A DNA stretch of 64,000 bases from Nitrospirota bacterium. Lineage in GTDB: Bacteria > Nitrospirota > Thermodesulfovibrionia > Thermodesulfovibrionales > Magnetobacteriaceae. Position 1 is the first letter of the stretch. Every line of letters starts with the position of its first letter. The stretch is from assembly GCA_015233015.1 (NCBI GenBank), contig JADFYO010000013.1, positions 1 through 64,000 of the forward strand. Direction: 5' to 3'. A program made the position numbers and the translations under genes. Below the pieces are notes generated by a model. The model was not told the DNA's origin. It ran no database searches and saw only the letters and a program-made list of their open reading frames with translations. This document shows, one piece after another, positions 51,686-60,358 of the stretch.

Positions 51686-51725
51686 GCGTTGGCTGGTTGA
51701 TTCTACTCTATGTTTCAACCAACGC
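51686..51725 (+). other. Hairpin in the leader of the small exported protein gene
   Basis: GCGTTGG (51686-51692) pairs with CCAACGC (51719-51725), with GTTGA/TCAAC inside. It lies 37 nt upstream of the gene at 51762. Nothing else is visible in this gap. Confidence 0.4.
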
Positions 51726-51761
51726 GTTCAATAGAGAAAATACATTTCATGGAGGTGTGCT

Positions 51762-52025
51762 ATGCGAAAAGTAACGGTTATTCTGTTTCTTGTTGCGTTT
51801 GTTATGACAGCCAGCCTGGCATTTGCCGATGCTGACGATACCAAATGGATTGCCCAGTGTATCAAGGACAACAAGAAGGAAGGCGCAAAGGAAGAGGTTG
51901 TTTATAAGTATTGCGAATGTATGAACAGTAAAATGGACTCCAATGAAACAAAATCCATTAGCCAGTGGGAAAAATCGCACCCTAAAGAAATGAAAGAGTG
52001 CGAGGATAAGGCCGGCTGGAAATAG
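51762..52025 (+). CDS. Small exported four-cysteine protein
   Basis: The 87-residue protein has a clear signal peptide (residues 4-22, cut after AFA). The mature part is helical and charged, with four cysteines (C33, C51, C53, C80) that could form two disulfides. GGAGGTG is 6 nt upstream of the ATG. The family is not recognised. A strong terminator follows at 52093-52135, so it is transcribed as a single gene. Confidence 0.75.
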   Translation: MRKVTVILFLVAFVMTASLAFADADDTKWIAQCIKDNKKEGAKEEVVYKYCECMNSKMDSNETKSISQWEKSHPKEMKECEDKAGWK

Positions 52026-52092
52026 TTAAGCGGTATATGAGCATAAGTGCAATTAAGCCAGTATCAGGTGACTGAAGATTCAGTTATGTTGG

Positions 52093-52135
52093 GCGGGGCG
52101 TTTCGGGGCGTTTCACAGAGCGCCCCGCTTTTTTT
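52093..52135 (+). terminator. Rho-independent terminator
   Basis: GCGGGGCG (52093-52100) pairs with CGCCCCGC (52121-52128) and is followed by seven T residues. Confidence 0.9.
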
Positions 52136-52170
52136 ATTTTGAAAAAGCGTGACCCCATGGCCGGCACCTT

Positions 52171-52404
52171 ATACCAAGTTGCGTTCATAGAAGTAAGAAA
52201 ACTTGAATCATCCTGAGCTTGTCGAAGGATGCTCCTTTATTTCGCATTTCTCCATAAATCAATAATCCTTCGACAGGCTCAGGATGATTCTTTTATCAGA
52301 ATGATTGTTACCTTGAGTACCTAACAACGACGAATAACGCCTATGCGGCTCAGGATGATTCTTTTATCAGAATGATTGTTACTCCTATGGATGCAACTTA
52401 GTAT
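52171..52404. mobile_element. MITE-like element with 26-bp terminal inverted repeats
   Basis: The left end ATACCAAGTTGCGTTCATAG (52171 on) matches the reverse complement of the right end (52379-52404) with four mismatches in 26. Inside lies a large hairpin with 26-bp arms (52205-52230 and 52265-52290, one mismatch) of the widespread CATCCTGAGC type, and a perfect 35-bp direct repeat (52276-52310 and 52347-52381). No ORF is present, so a non-autonomous element is likely. Its right end touches the stop codon of the minus-strand gene at 52404. Confidence 0.75.
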
Positions 52405-52679
52405 TAATGGACTTTCTTTGCCGGCGTATGTTCTTTGTTCAGGGTTGTGTTGTCTGGCTGTGAATGTTGAGCTTCATATTTGGCGGTTATCGCGGTAAGC
52501 AGGTTTTTTGTCGCATTGTGGTTGACATGCTCGACGATGAACATATACCATCCCGCCAGCATCACGATTATTAATATGATAAGCGGTAGGTCTTTAAAGT
52601 GTTTGTCCTGAGCAGGTTTCTTATGACTGCGTTTCTTTATTTTTTCGAGGTCGAGTTCCAGCCTTGTCTTATCGCTCAT
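52404..52679 (-). CDS. Small single-pass membrane protein
   Basis: The 91-residue protein has a charged N-terminus (about 30 residues), one membrane helix ([19 protein letters not shown], about 31-50) and a soluble tail rich in Asn, Thr and Lys. It overlaps the AMMECR1-domain gene by 4 bp and is probably the last gene of its operon. No family is recognised. Its stop codon lies at the edge of the MITE-like element. Confidence 0.65.
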   Translation of the reverse strand: MSDKTRLELDLEKIKKRSHKKPAQDKHFKDLPLIILIIVMLAGWYMFIVEHVNHNATKNLLTAITAKYEAQHSQPDNTTLNKEHTPAKKVH

Positions 52680-53200
52680 TTGTATCTCCTTACCTCAAAC
52701 CGGAGGATTTCGACATTGTTGTCCTCCAGATGAATACCTGCCTTAGACTTTGTTATTTTCAATTGTTCTTCCACAGTATCCACCCCTTCTAAGGCCGGCA
52801 GGAGAAGTCCCCTTCTATGGCCCTGCGAAACGATTACGCCGTATTTATTACAGTCCAGTTCGGAGACGTCGTTAACTTTCTCAGGAGGTGATAGTATATC
52901 CACTGAATATGTTATTTCGTCGAGTTCACCGGGGGTAACGGGTAAAAAACGCGGGTCTTGTGTGGCGGCGGCTATGGCGTTTCTGATTATCTCGGTGGCG
53001 GCGTTTTCTGTTGTTGGGGCGAAGGTTCCTATGCAGCCTCTCAGGCGGCCTTTTATTTTCAGAGATACAAAGACGCCCGCCCGCTCATTCATTTCGCTTT
53101 GTGCAGGGTCAACCGGCGGGGCGATAACCTCACGCCGTCTGACGTAGTGCTCGACGGCCTCTTTTGCGAGGCGTGTTAATTGGCTCAAGGGCGTTTCCAT
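52676..53200 (-). CDS. amrA: AmmeMemoRadiSam system protein A (AMMECR1 domain)
   Basis: The 174-residue protein has the AMMECR1 signature [10 protein letters not shown] near residues 53-62 and [16 protein letters not shown] near 78-93. The Memo and radical SAM partners of the system are absent from the window. It may contribute to RNA or protein modification, but its reaction is unknown. It follows the prenyl synthase by 19 bp. Confidence 0.88.
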   Translation of the reverse strand: METPLSQLTRLAKEAVEHYVRRREVIAPPVDPAQSEMNERAGVFVSLKIKGRLRGCIGTFAPTTENAATEIIRNAIAAATQDPRFLPVTPGELDEITYSVDILSPPEKVNDVSELDCNKYGVIVSQGHRRGLLLPALEGVDTVEEQLKITKSKAGIHLEDNNVEILRFEVRRYK

Positions 53201-53219
53201 AGTCGCGCCACCCCCATTA

Positions 53220-54221
53220 TTACTTGTTTCTGCTTAAGGCGTACTCTGCCATAACGATAAGGTCGTCTTTTTCCCTGCAATCGCCGAATACTGACAGCTC
53301 CGCCTTGGCCTCTGCCACAATTTCTTTTGCCTTATCCATTGTCTTTTCGATTACATCATATTTTTTGAATAGTGCGAGTACCTTCTTCAAATCCCTCTCG
53401 ATCTGCCCGTCATTGTCCGGCATGTCCTCGTCCGGAGTTGAGTCGATAATGGCGGTCAGCTCTTCCTTTTCGAGCGCGTTTGCCGATTGGAGGAGATAAA
53501 TCAGCGGGAGGGTTATCTTCCCCTCGTGGAGGTCTCTGCCGAGTTTCTTGCCAAGGTTTTCCTCGTCTGCCTTAAAATCCAGTATATCGTCGTATATTTG
53601 AAAGACTGTACCGCTTTTCAGGCCATAGCTTGCCAGTGCATTGATTTTGTCATCAGGAAGGCCGCCAAGAATTGCCCCTATTCTGCATGAGGCGGAGATC
53701 AGGGCACCGGTCTTGCTCTCGACAATACGTATATAGTCCTCTTCGGTTATCTCCGGGTCTGCTATTTTTTGCAGCTGGAGTATCTCGCCTTCCGACATCT
53801 TGGCTACGGCGTAGGAAATTGCCTCCATTGTCTTTAGATTCTGCTGGCTTACGGCCATTCTGAGCGAGTTGGCATAGAGAAAATCGCCGACAAGGATAAC
53901 AATCTGGGTACCCCATATGGAATGTGACGTGGGCTTGCCGCGTCTTACGCCTGCCCCATCTACCACATCGTCATGGAGGAGCGAGGCCGCGTGTATCGAT
54001 TCTATTACGCCGGCAAAGACATATCTGCTATCGCCGCCGTAGCCCGAGAGAGCCGCGCTCATCAGCAGGTACATGGGACGAAGCCTCTTGCCCCCGCCGC
54101 CTATCAGGTGTCTGCCTATGTCGGGGATGACCACGATGTCGCTGCTGAATATTCTTGCGATTTCGGCCTCTACGCGTCTTAAATCTTCTTCATAGTGTTT
54201 GAATATGCTCTCGGCATTCAT
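53220..54221 (-). CDS. Polyprenyl diphosphate synthase
   Basis: The 333-residue protein has both Asp-rich motifs of trans-prenyltransferases: [17 protein letters not shown] near residues 77-93 and [21 protein letters not shown] near 210-230. It would elongate isoprenoid chains using IPP, probably for a quinone side chain. The residue pattern before the first motif fits an octaprenyl or longer product, but length cannot be assigned. Its start overlaps mtnA by 4 bp. Confidence 0.93.
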   Translation of the reverse strand: MNAESIFKHYEEDLRRVEAEIARIFSSDIVVIPDIGRHLIGGGGKRLRPMYLLMSAALSGYGGDSRYVFAGVIESIHAASLLHDDVVDGAGVRRGKPTSHSIWGTQIVILVGDFLYANSLRMAVSQQNLKTMEAISYAVAKMSEGEILQLQKIADPEITEEDYIRIVESKTGALISASCRIGAILGGLPDDKINALASYGLKSGTVFQIYDDILDFKADEENLGKKLGRDLHEGKITLPLIYLLQSANALEKEELTAIIDSTPDEDMPDNDGQIERDLKKVLALFKKYDVIEKTMDKAKEIVAEAKAELSVFGDCREKDDLIVMAEYALSRNK

Positions 54222-55282
54222 TGTGTTTTACCTTTTGGGTCAAGCTTGTGAATATCTTCGGGCCTGAAGGCACCCTTTTCTGTCAGTATCAATGTTACAT
54301 ATTTGGCCGGAGTTATGTCGAATGCCCTGTTTATAACTTTAACGCCTTTGGGGGCAATTTCGCAGCGTCCAAATACGTTTGTCACCTCGTGCGATGGACG
54401 CTCCTCTATGGGGATATCGTCACCTCTTTCAATCTTAAAGTCGATGCTGCTTAATGGGGCGGCCACGTAAAACGGTATGTTGTGTTCCTTTGCCAGTACT
54501 GCCACTGAATATGTCCCTATCTTATTGGCAACATCGCCGTTTTTCGCCGTCCTGTCCGTACCGACGATGCAGAGGTCTATCTCGCCTCTTCGCATAAGCT
54601 CTCCTGCGGCGTTATCAGCTATCAGCGTAACGGGTATGTTGTCCTGCATCAGTTCCCATGCCGTAAGGCGCGCGCCCTGAAGAATGGGTCTTGTTTCATC
54701 GGCTATGACCAAGACCCGCTTGCCCTGCGCTATGGCCGTACGAATAGGGGCGGTTGCCGTGCCGTAACCACCGGTTGCCAGCGCTCCGGCGTTGCAGTGT
54801 GTCAGGACGGTAGCGCCGTCTTTTATCAAATCCGCTCCAACGCGCCCGATGGCCTTATTAATCTCGATATCTTCGTTGAGAATGATAACGCCCTCTTTTG
54901 CAATCATATCTTTTATGGCGCTTACCGGCAGATGTTTATTTGTTTCAATAAGACGCTCTATCCTCTCTGCCGCCCATTGGATATTTACGGCGGTCGGCCT
55001 GCTGTTAAGGAAATCGTCGATTGCTGTACTTAGCCGCGAGCTGAATTCCTTCACATCAGACGCCGAAATGGCACTTGCCGCAAGGGCAATCCCCATAGCC
55101 GCCGCAATCCCAATAGCGGGGGCGCCTCGTATTGCAAGCGTCTTGATGCAATCCACTACTTGCCGGTAATCAGTGCACTCTACATACGAGACGGTGTGGG
55201 GAAGGAGCCTTTGGTCAAGGATCATGACCTGTGAAGCCGGCGCATTGCCAGAGCCGCCTATCCATTTTATCGTATCTATCAT
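54218..55282 (-). CDS. mtnA: S-methyl-5-thioribose-1-phosphate isomerase
   Basis: The 354-residue protein carries the MtnA motifs: TLAIRGAPAIG near residues 48-58, catalytic C163 in THCNAGALAT and D243 in IVGTDRTAKNGDVANKIGT. It isomerises methylthioribose-1-phosphate to the ribulose form in methionine salvage. GGAGAATG precedes the ATG. mtnP upstream supplies its substrate; the later salvage genes are not in the window. The run mtnA, prenyl synthase, amrA, small membrane protein forms one minus-strand operon. Confidence 0.95.
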   Translation of the reverse strand: MIDTIKWIGGSGNAPASQVMILDQRLLPHTVSYVECTDYRQVVDCIKTLAIRGAPAIGIAAAMGIALAASAISASDVKEFSSRLSTAIDDFLNSRPTAVNIQWAAERIERLIETNKHLPVSAIKDMIAKEGVIILNEDIEINKAIGRVGADLIKDGATVLTHCNAGALATGGYGTATAPIRTAIAQGKRVLVIADETRPILQGARLTAWELMQDNIPVTLIADNAAGELMRRGEIDLCIVGTDRTAKNGDVANKIGTYSVAVLAKEHNIPFYVAAPLSSIDFKIERGDDIPIEERPSHEVTNVFGRCEIAPKGVKVINRAFDITPAKYVTLILTEKGAFRPEDIHKLDPKGKTQ

Positions 55283-55401
55283 TTATACATTCTCCAATGC
55301 CGTTATAATCGATCTCTTGACCATCTCTATTAGCCTGTCTATACTATACTATTGGCATAACTAACATAAAGAGGGGCCGCGCATTTATTGTACTATATCT
55401 G

Positions 55402-56663
55402 TCAGATTTTTTTCCTTTTTCTTTTTGCCGACGGTGGCAGCATCTGATCGATTATATCGTCAACGGTAACCAGCCCTATCATTTGCAGGGAGTCGTCCAG
55501 CACGGGAATGGCTACTATATTATATTTAGAGATCATGGCGGCGACCACGTCCTCGTCGTCTTCGGGGCGGAGGGACTTAATATTTGTCTCCATGATGGCG
55601 CCCAATTGGAGTTCGGGTCGTTGAGAAACAAGTCCTTGAGCGTGATAACCCCAACCATGCGTTCATTTTCTCCGCAGACGTAGATATGGTAAATGGTATC
55701 GATGTCTTTGGCGTCTTCTCTGAATTTTTCTATAGTTGCCGCAATTGTTGTGTCTTCGGGGTAGATGAGATATTCTGTATTCATAAGGCCGCCCGCGGTG
55801 TCCTCCTCGTGGCAGAGGAGTTCGGCGATGTTGTCGGCGTCTTCTGGTTCGATAGTGCCGAGGATTTCCTGCGCCTGGGTTGCCGGCAGGTCGTTGAGAA
55901 TATCAGCGGCGTCGTCCGGGGACATCTCTTCGATGATGTCTGCGGCCTTTTCGGTGTCCATGCCTGAGAGGATTTCAAGCTGCGTCTCAGGTTGAAGTTC
56001 CGGCAGGGTTTCCGCGGCGGATTCGACGTCAAGCCTGCAAAAAAACGACGCGCCCTCTTCTCTGGAGACGGAGTGGATTATATCGGCCAAATCCGCGGGA
56101 TGCACCTTTGAGAGCATTTGTTGGGACATAGTCAGGGAGATAGAGGTAAGGCGCGGGCTGAGGGGCTGCAGGTAGTCCCACCTGATAAGATTAAATGGCA
56201 GGGGGATTCTGAATAACCGCAGGAAGTTCTCCCCCTTTTTTTCCATGCCGAAGCGGCGTAAGATACCTCTCATGCCGATATCGATGCCGACAAAGACGGC
56301 CTGACCTTTATACCCTTCGATTTTAATATCGTTGACGCGAACAACCTTTGCCCCGTTAATATCGACGATTTGTTTATCAAGAATATCGCGAACGGCAAGC
56401 AGGTCCTCGTCACAGAGTTCATAACGCGGGAGATTATCTTTAGTTAGATTAGTGGTGATGATTCTCCTGTTGAAAACGGTGAGTGTTTCATAGTCGAGGC
56501 GATAGAGTGTCTTTTTCTTTTCGATGATAACAGATTCAAGGTCAGGGAGGGTAATACCCTTGACCACGACAATATCTTTGATACTGCCCAGGTCTTCGCC
56601 TTTCTGGTCAAAGACCGGCTTTTTGAGTATCTCACTTAAAAAAATCTCACCAACAAGAGGCAT
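55402..56663 (-). pseudogene. MgtE N-terminal/CBS domain protein with one-base frameshift
   Basis: The first frame encodes two PRC-barrel-like parts, an MgtE-N superhelical domain (DPADLADI-like repeats: EKAADIIEEMSPDDAADILN) and the first CBS domain, ending in LKDLFLNDPN. The second CBS domain (IMETNIKSLRPEDDEDVVAAM to the KRKRKKI end) continues in another frame. The join lies near 55608-55611, and the total length, 1262 bases, is one short of a multiple of three, which fits a single-base deletion. There is no membrane domain, so it is not a transporter by itself. A sequencing error is possible. Confidence 0.75.
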
Positions 56664-57001
56664 ATAGAAACCCGCCTTGAATAAAATTCAACATAATACG
56701 TATAATAGCATAGCGCGATGGGATAATTTCAACAAGAATGGAGAAAAAAAGGGGCAATAAATGAGCTTTGCGTGACAAAAGCCGCATGATACGGTTGAGT
56801 GGGTAGTGAAATACCAATAGTATGGAGTTCAGTACCATAAAAAAAGCCGATAAGGCGCGATGAGAAATAGCAATTACGTTGTAAAACAAATGTTTGAGGT
56901 TGGTTGGACGTACTGGCATGGTATTTGCAACGTTATAGCTGATGCGTGACCTAAGAACGATCACAAGTGCCTACTGATGCTTTGACAGCAGAGGGGAAAA
57001 G
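56664..57001 (+). other. Intergenic region before the NACHT gene
   Basis: No supported gene lies here; the minus-strand frame through it has no family pattern. It contains the sigma-54-like element at 56914-56929 and the ribosome-binding site of the NACHT gene (GAGGGG). Confidence 0.6.
56914..56929 (+). promoter_or_regulatory. Sigma-54-like promoter upstream of the NACHT gene
   Basis: TGGCATGGTATTTGCA matches the -24/-12 pattern with exact spacing, as in the pilin promoters. Transcription would begin near 56941, about 60 nt before the ATG. Confidence 0.6.
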
Positions 57002-60001
57002 ATGTCGACGAAAGATATTTACTTAATATTTGCAGCAATACTGTTGGCTCTATTATCAATAGTTACATACGAATCATGGGTACCTAAAAAGGATATTATG
57101 ACCTCTATTAGAAATTGGGTCAGATATCTACTGGGACTTTATTTTATACAGTTTATTGTTTTGATATTCACTGTCTCTCCTTCCACTCAAAGTCGAATAG
57201 TGTCATTTCTCCGTAATAATGGATTATCAACGCAAAGCAACCTGCTTGTTTTCACAAGTGGACATAACACATTATTTATCATATATGTTCCTATCGTAAT
57301 AATATTATTAATGGGAATATTGATTCGATACGATCGTGAAAAGAATTCTACTCCTGCCGGTAATGGTAAATCGGCTAATAATATCGCCAGGTATTGCGAA
57401 ATATTAAGCAGTCACCTTATACATCTTGATACGGAGTTGGATCCTAAAGATAATAAATTCATTCATATAGAAGCCGCAGTAGATGAGCAGACTGGTAATA
57501 AAAAAATCAAAAAAGTAATCGATATGTTAAAAGCTGTCTATAATAATAAAATGACTGATGTGTTTTTATTATTAGGCGAGCCGGGTTCAGGGAAAAGCAT
57601 AGCACTCAGAAAACTCAGCAAGGAGCTACTACAGAAGGCTTCTGGCACTGAAGTTATTCCATTATATATTAACCTGAGAGAATGGAATATTGACAAGCAC
57701 AACTACGATATAATTGAGAAGAAATGGAAGGTAGATAACACTGGAGATCTATTAAAAGAATTTATTGTGAAAAATCTAAATGAACGAGGTTCGTCGTCTG
57801 ATAATACTATTACTCGTGAAGACTACACAGAGTTATATAAAAAAGGCAGGCTTTTTTTTGTGTTAGATTCATTTGATGAAATACCATCAGTTTTAGATGT
57901 ATCAGAAACATCATGGCTAATAGGATCGCTATCAGAAATAATTTTTAAATACATATCAGACCTAAATAACAGGGGAATCGTGGCGTCTAGATTTCACAGA
58001 ATGCCTACTTACAGACCGCCTAAAGAATTAAATAAAATTGTAACAAGACTTGAAATACTACCACTGACAGATCGAATGATTAAGGACTATCTAAACAAGT
58101 ATCAAACAGATAATAAACTTAGCACCGATCTATTTAGTAGCCGTCCTGATTTGGTACCTGCAGCACGCAATCCATTTACGCTATCATTACTTGTCTATTA
58201 TATTAATGAAATGAAGAAGTTACCTGACTACCAAAAAGATTTGTATTCAAACTTTGTGAATATGCGGATTACAAACTGCCCTAGAGTTAAATCTCTTCAA
58301 TTGAGTGAAGTTAATGAATATGCTGCCAAAATAGCGGATGCTATGGTTAATCGAACAGAGGTTGGACTGGAAATTTCAATTGACGATCTGAAGGAGAAAC
58401 TGGCGCCAGCTGTAGTCGACAAAACGAAAGAAGCCGAGATAACTGGATTAGATAAGGCAATATCAATATTGGTTGATAGCAAGTTATGCCGAACTGGCAT
58501 CGACAAGAATGGAATGTTTAGTTTTGTTCATAGAAGGTTTAACGAGTATTTTTTAATGTGGTCTTTATTAGAAGGAAAAAGCTGTTTGAGTGATATAGAA
58601 GGAAAAAGCTGTTTGAGTGATCCCATCAAGTTGATTGCAGAGGATATTAACTGGGCAAGAGATGCCCTTGTGTTATATTGTGAAGCAGGAAATGAAACAG
58701 AGGTAAGCAGTATAGCTATCGGCTGCTGGAAAGAAATTGAAAAGGTCACCGATGAACAGTCAGAGCCGTTTAGTCCTCAATACATCAGGGCTTTCAACTG
58801 TTTACGTTTTCTCAAGGATGCATTCATAAACAGACCTAATTGTATTTCAACATTTCAAACAAAATTAACCGATTTTATTATGTGTCTAATAGAAAGTTAT
58901 AGAGTTGACATAATATCTACAAAATTAGCCGTTGAAGCGGTAGGACTGTTAAAACAAAAGGACTTGGAAACAGCTATATTAATGGCAATGGAATTTGATA
59001 GTCCGTTGATTAATGATACAGCACTAAAAGCATGTCGTCATTTAACGACAATAAGCCCTGCATTAGAAAGCCGATTAATAAGATATGTATATGAAATCGA
59101 TATAATTAATTATATATATTTATTTTTCAAAGAACTCACATTTTCATTAAATCTATCTCCAGCTTTAGTAAAAGTGAGAAACCATAGCATTCTGAATATT
59201 ATTGATCTAAGCCTTTTCCTTGCAGCTATCATAGGTTTTGCTGCGTATTATCATCCTGAAAGTGCTGTGATGTTTATTTTAGTCAACCTGCTCTTATTTG
59301 GGCTGTATGAGCTTGAACCATCAGGAATTTACAGATCACATCAGCTAATGTTAACCATAGTATCGTTTTCATTTAACACAGCAAGGTTTTGTTTTGCTTT
59401 ATATTACGGAATGTATATGTTAGTTGAGGGCAGCTATTATTCATTATTCATATTGGTGTTCACGTTGCCAATTAAAAGAATGTTGGTATTCGGTGATAAA
59501 CACAACGATAGATTGTCAGATAGCAGAAAAGATAAGAAAAAGAATGATATTAAATATATAAAACACTTATCTTTATGTATCGCAATGTCAGTTATTGCTG
59601 AGATTATAGTCTCTTATTTATATTTATCAAAAACATATAGCGTTAAGCTTATGAATGGATATGTATTCGTACTGATACTAATAGATGGCGCGCTACTAAT
59701 ACCACTAGTATTCATTCCTGAATGTAGAAGAAATAAATCCCGTAAAAGGGATAAAAAACGCTTTGATGAAATCAAAGGCGAACGAAATAATACCCGTAAA
59801 GATATTTCTGATAGTTTCTGCTCATTTGAGACGTCTGAATACCGGCTGGAATATTTAAAACATCTAAAGAACAATAATATAAATCCCGGCAAAATAATCA
59901 ATGATGACAATCCATGGCCTGGCGGAAAGATCCCGAACTTTGACGATGAAGCCAGTACGAGCCTTGCGAAGCTTGAGATGAAGTGGAATGGTTGGGCTTA
60001 G
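57002..60001 (+). CDS. Membrane-embedded NACHT-domain ATPase
   Basis: The 999-residue protein has two or three N-terminal membrane helices (about 6-24, 41-60, 92-108), a STAND/NACHT ATPase and four or more C-terminal helices. Walker A is GEPGSGKS (192-199); Walker B is LFFVLDSFDE (284-293). A winged-helix-like part (VHRRFNEYFL) and a helical region follow. Bacterial NACHT proteins are often phage-defence sensors; whether this one is cannot be shown from sequence. It is richer in A and T than its neighbours, suggesting acquisition. A 26-bp stretch is repeated once in frame at 58569-58621. Confidence 0.85.
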   Translation: MSTKDIYLIFAAILLALLSIVTYESWVPKKDIMTSIRNWVRYLLGLYFIQFIVLIFTVSPSTQSRIVSFLRNNGLSTQSNLLVFTSGHNTLFIIYVPIVIILLMGILIRYDREKNSTPAGNGKSANNIARYCEILSSHLIHLDTELDPKDNKFIHIEAAVDEQTGNKKIKKVIDMLKAVYNNKMTDVFLLLGEPGSGKSIALRKLSKELLQKASGTEVIPLYINLREWNIDKHNYDIIEKKWKVDNTGDLLKEFIVKNLNERGSSSDNTITREDYTELYKKGRLFFVLDSFDEIPSVLDVSETSWLIGSLSEIIFKYISDLNNRGIVASRFHRMPTYRPPKELNKIVTRLEILPLTDRMIKDYLNKYQTDNKLSTDLFSSRPDLVPAARNPFTLSLLVYYINEMKKLPDYQKDLYSNFVNMRITNCPRVKSLQLSEVNEYAAKIADAMVNRTEVGLEISIDDLKEKLAPAVVDKTKEAEITGLDKAISILVDSKLCRTGIDKNGMFSFVHRRFNEYFLMWSLLEGKSCLSDIEGKSCLSDPIKLIAEDINWARDALVLYCEAGNETEVSSIAIGCWKEIEKVTDEQSEPFSPQYIRAFNCLRFLKDAFINRPNCISTFQTKLTDFIMCLIESYRVDIISTKLAVEAVGLLKQKDLETAILMAMEFDSPLINDTALKACRHLTTISPALESRLIRYVYEIDIINYIYLFFKELTFSLNLSPALVKVRNHSILNIIDLSLFLAAIIGFAAYYHPESAVMFILVNLLLFGLYELEPSGIYRSHQLMLTIVSFSFNTARFCFALYYGMYMLVEGSYYSLFILVFTLPIKRMLVFGDKHNDRLSDSRKDKKKNDIKYIKHLSLCIAMSVIAEIIVSYLYLSKTYSVKLMNGYVFVLILIDGALLIPLVFIPECRRNKSRKRDKKRFDEIKGERNNTRKDISDSFCSFETSEYRLEYLKHLKNNNINPGKIINDDNPWPGGKIPNFDDEASTSLAKLEMKWNGWA

Positions 60002-60350
60002 ATAAGAAGGATACTCCGGTAACAATGTAGCACTGTATACGACTGAGGCTAAAATTATTAACCAATAGGAATGACATTTCTACTTTGCTGTGACATGTTA
60101 CCGTTTTTTCCCCTTGACATTTCTTCTTTTCATATGACAGACTAATTTCGGCGTAGGGATTCACATGGTTAGACACGCTTTAATGCGGGATTAAAAGGCG
60201 CGGTTCACTTTGTGGGAGATATAGTCATGGTTACGTTAGGCGGACATTCGAAACACTCACCACCACCCAATCACTCGTACTTTGATGTCGAAGGCTTCAT
60301 TTATGAAGTGTCGATTTATATTCAAAATATTGTAGGGAGGAGCAGTATCT
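60002..60350 (+). other. Gap between the NACHT gene and the YeiH-like gene
   Basis: This stretch holds a 43-codon ORF at 60227-60358 and, before it, only short ORFs without a recognisable pattern. The words TTAGACACGCTTTA near 60169 also occur at 23804-23818 in the promoter of the kinase gene. Confidence 0.5.
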
Positions 60351-60358
60351 ATGAATGA
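60227..60358 (+). CDS. 43-codon upstream ORF overlapping the YeiH-like gene
   Basis: ATG 60227 is preceded by GGGAG at about 9 nt. The 43-residue product (MVTLGGHSKHSPPPNHS at its start) is rich in His and Pro early on. Its stop overlaps the first codons of the transporter gene (ATCTATGAATGA), so translation of the two could be coupled. It could be a leader peptide. It is not similar to a known family. Confidence 0.35.
   Translation: MVTLGGHSKHSPPPNHSYFDVEGFIYEVSIYIQNIVGRSSIYE

Noticed and set aside
52205-52290. Large hairpin as a transcription terminator
   Set aside because: The loop is long and there is no T-run; a proper terminator lies just upstream at 52093-52135. It fits a repeat element better.
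56647-56964. 105-codon minus-strand ORF upstream of the NACHT gene
   Set aside because: Composition looks like chance reading of AT-rich intergenic DNA and it overlaps the MgtE-like start and the sigma-54 element.
57002-60001. NACHT protein as an ABC transporter
   Set aside because: There is a Walker A and B but no ABC signature motif, and the order of helices and STAND features fits NACHT.
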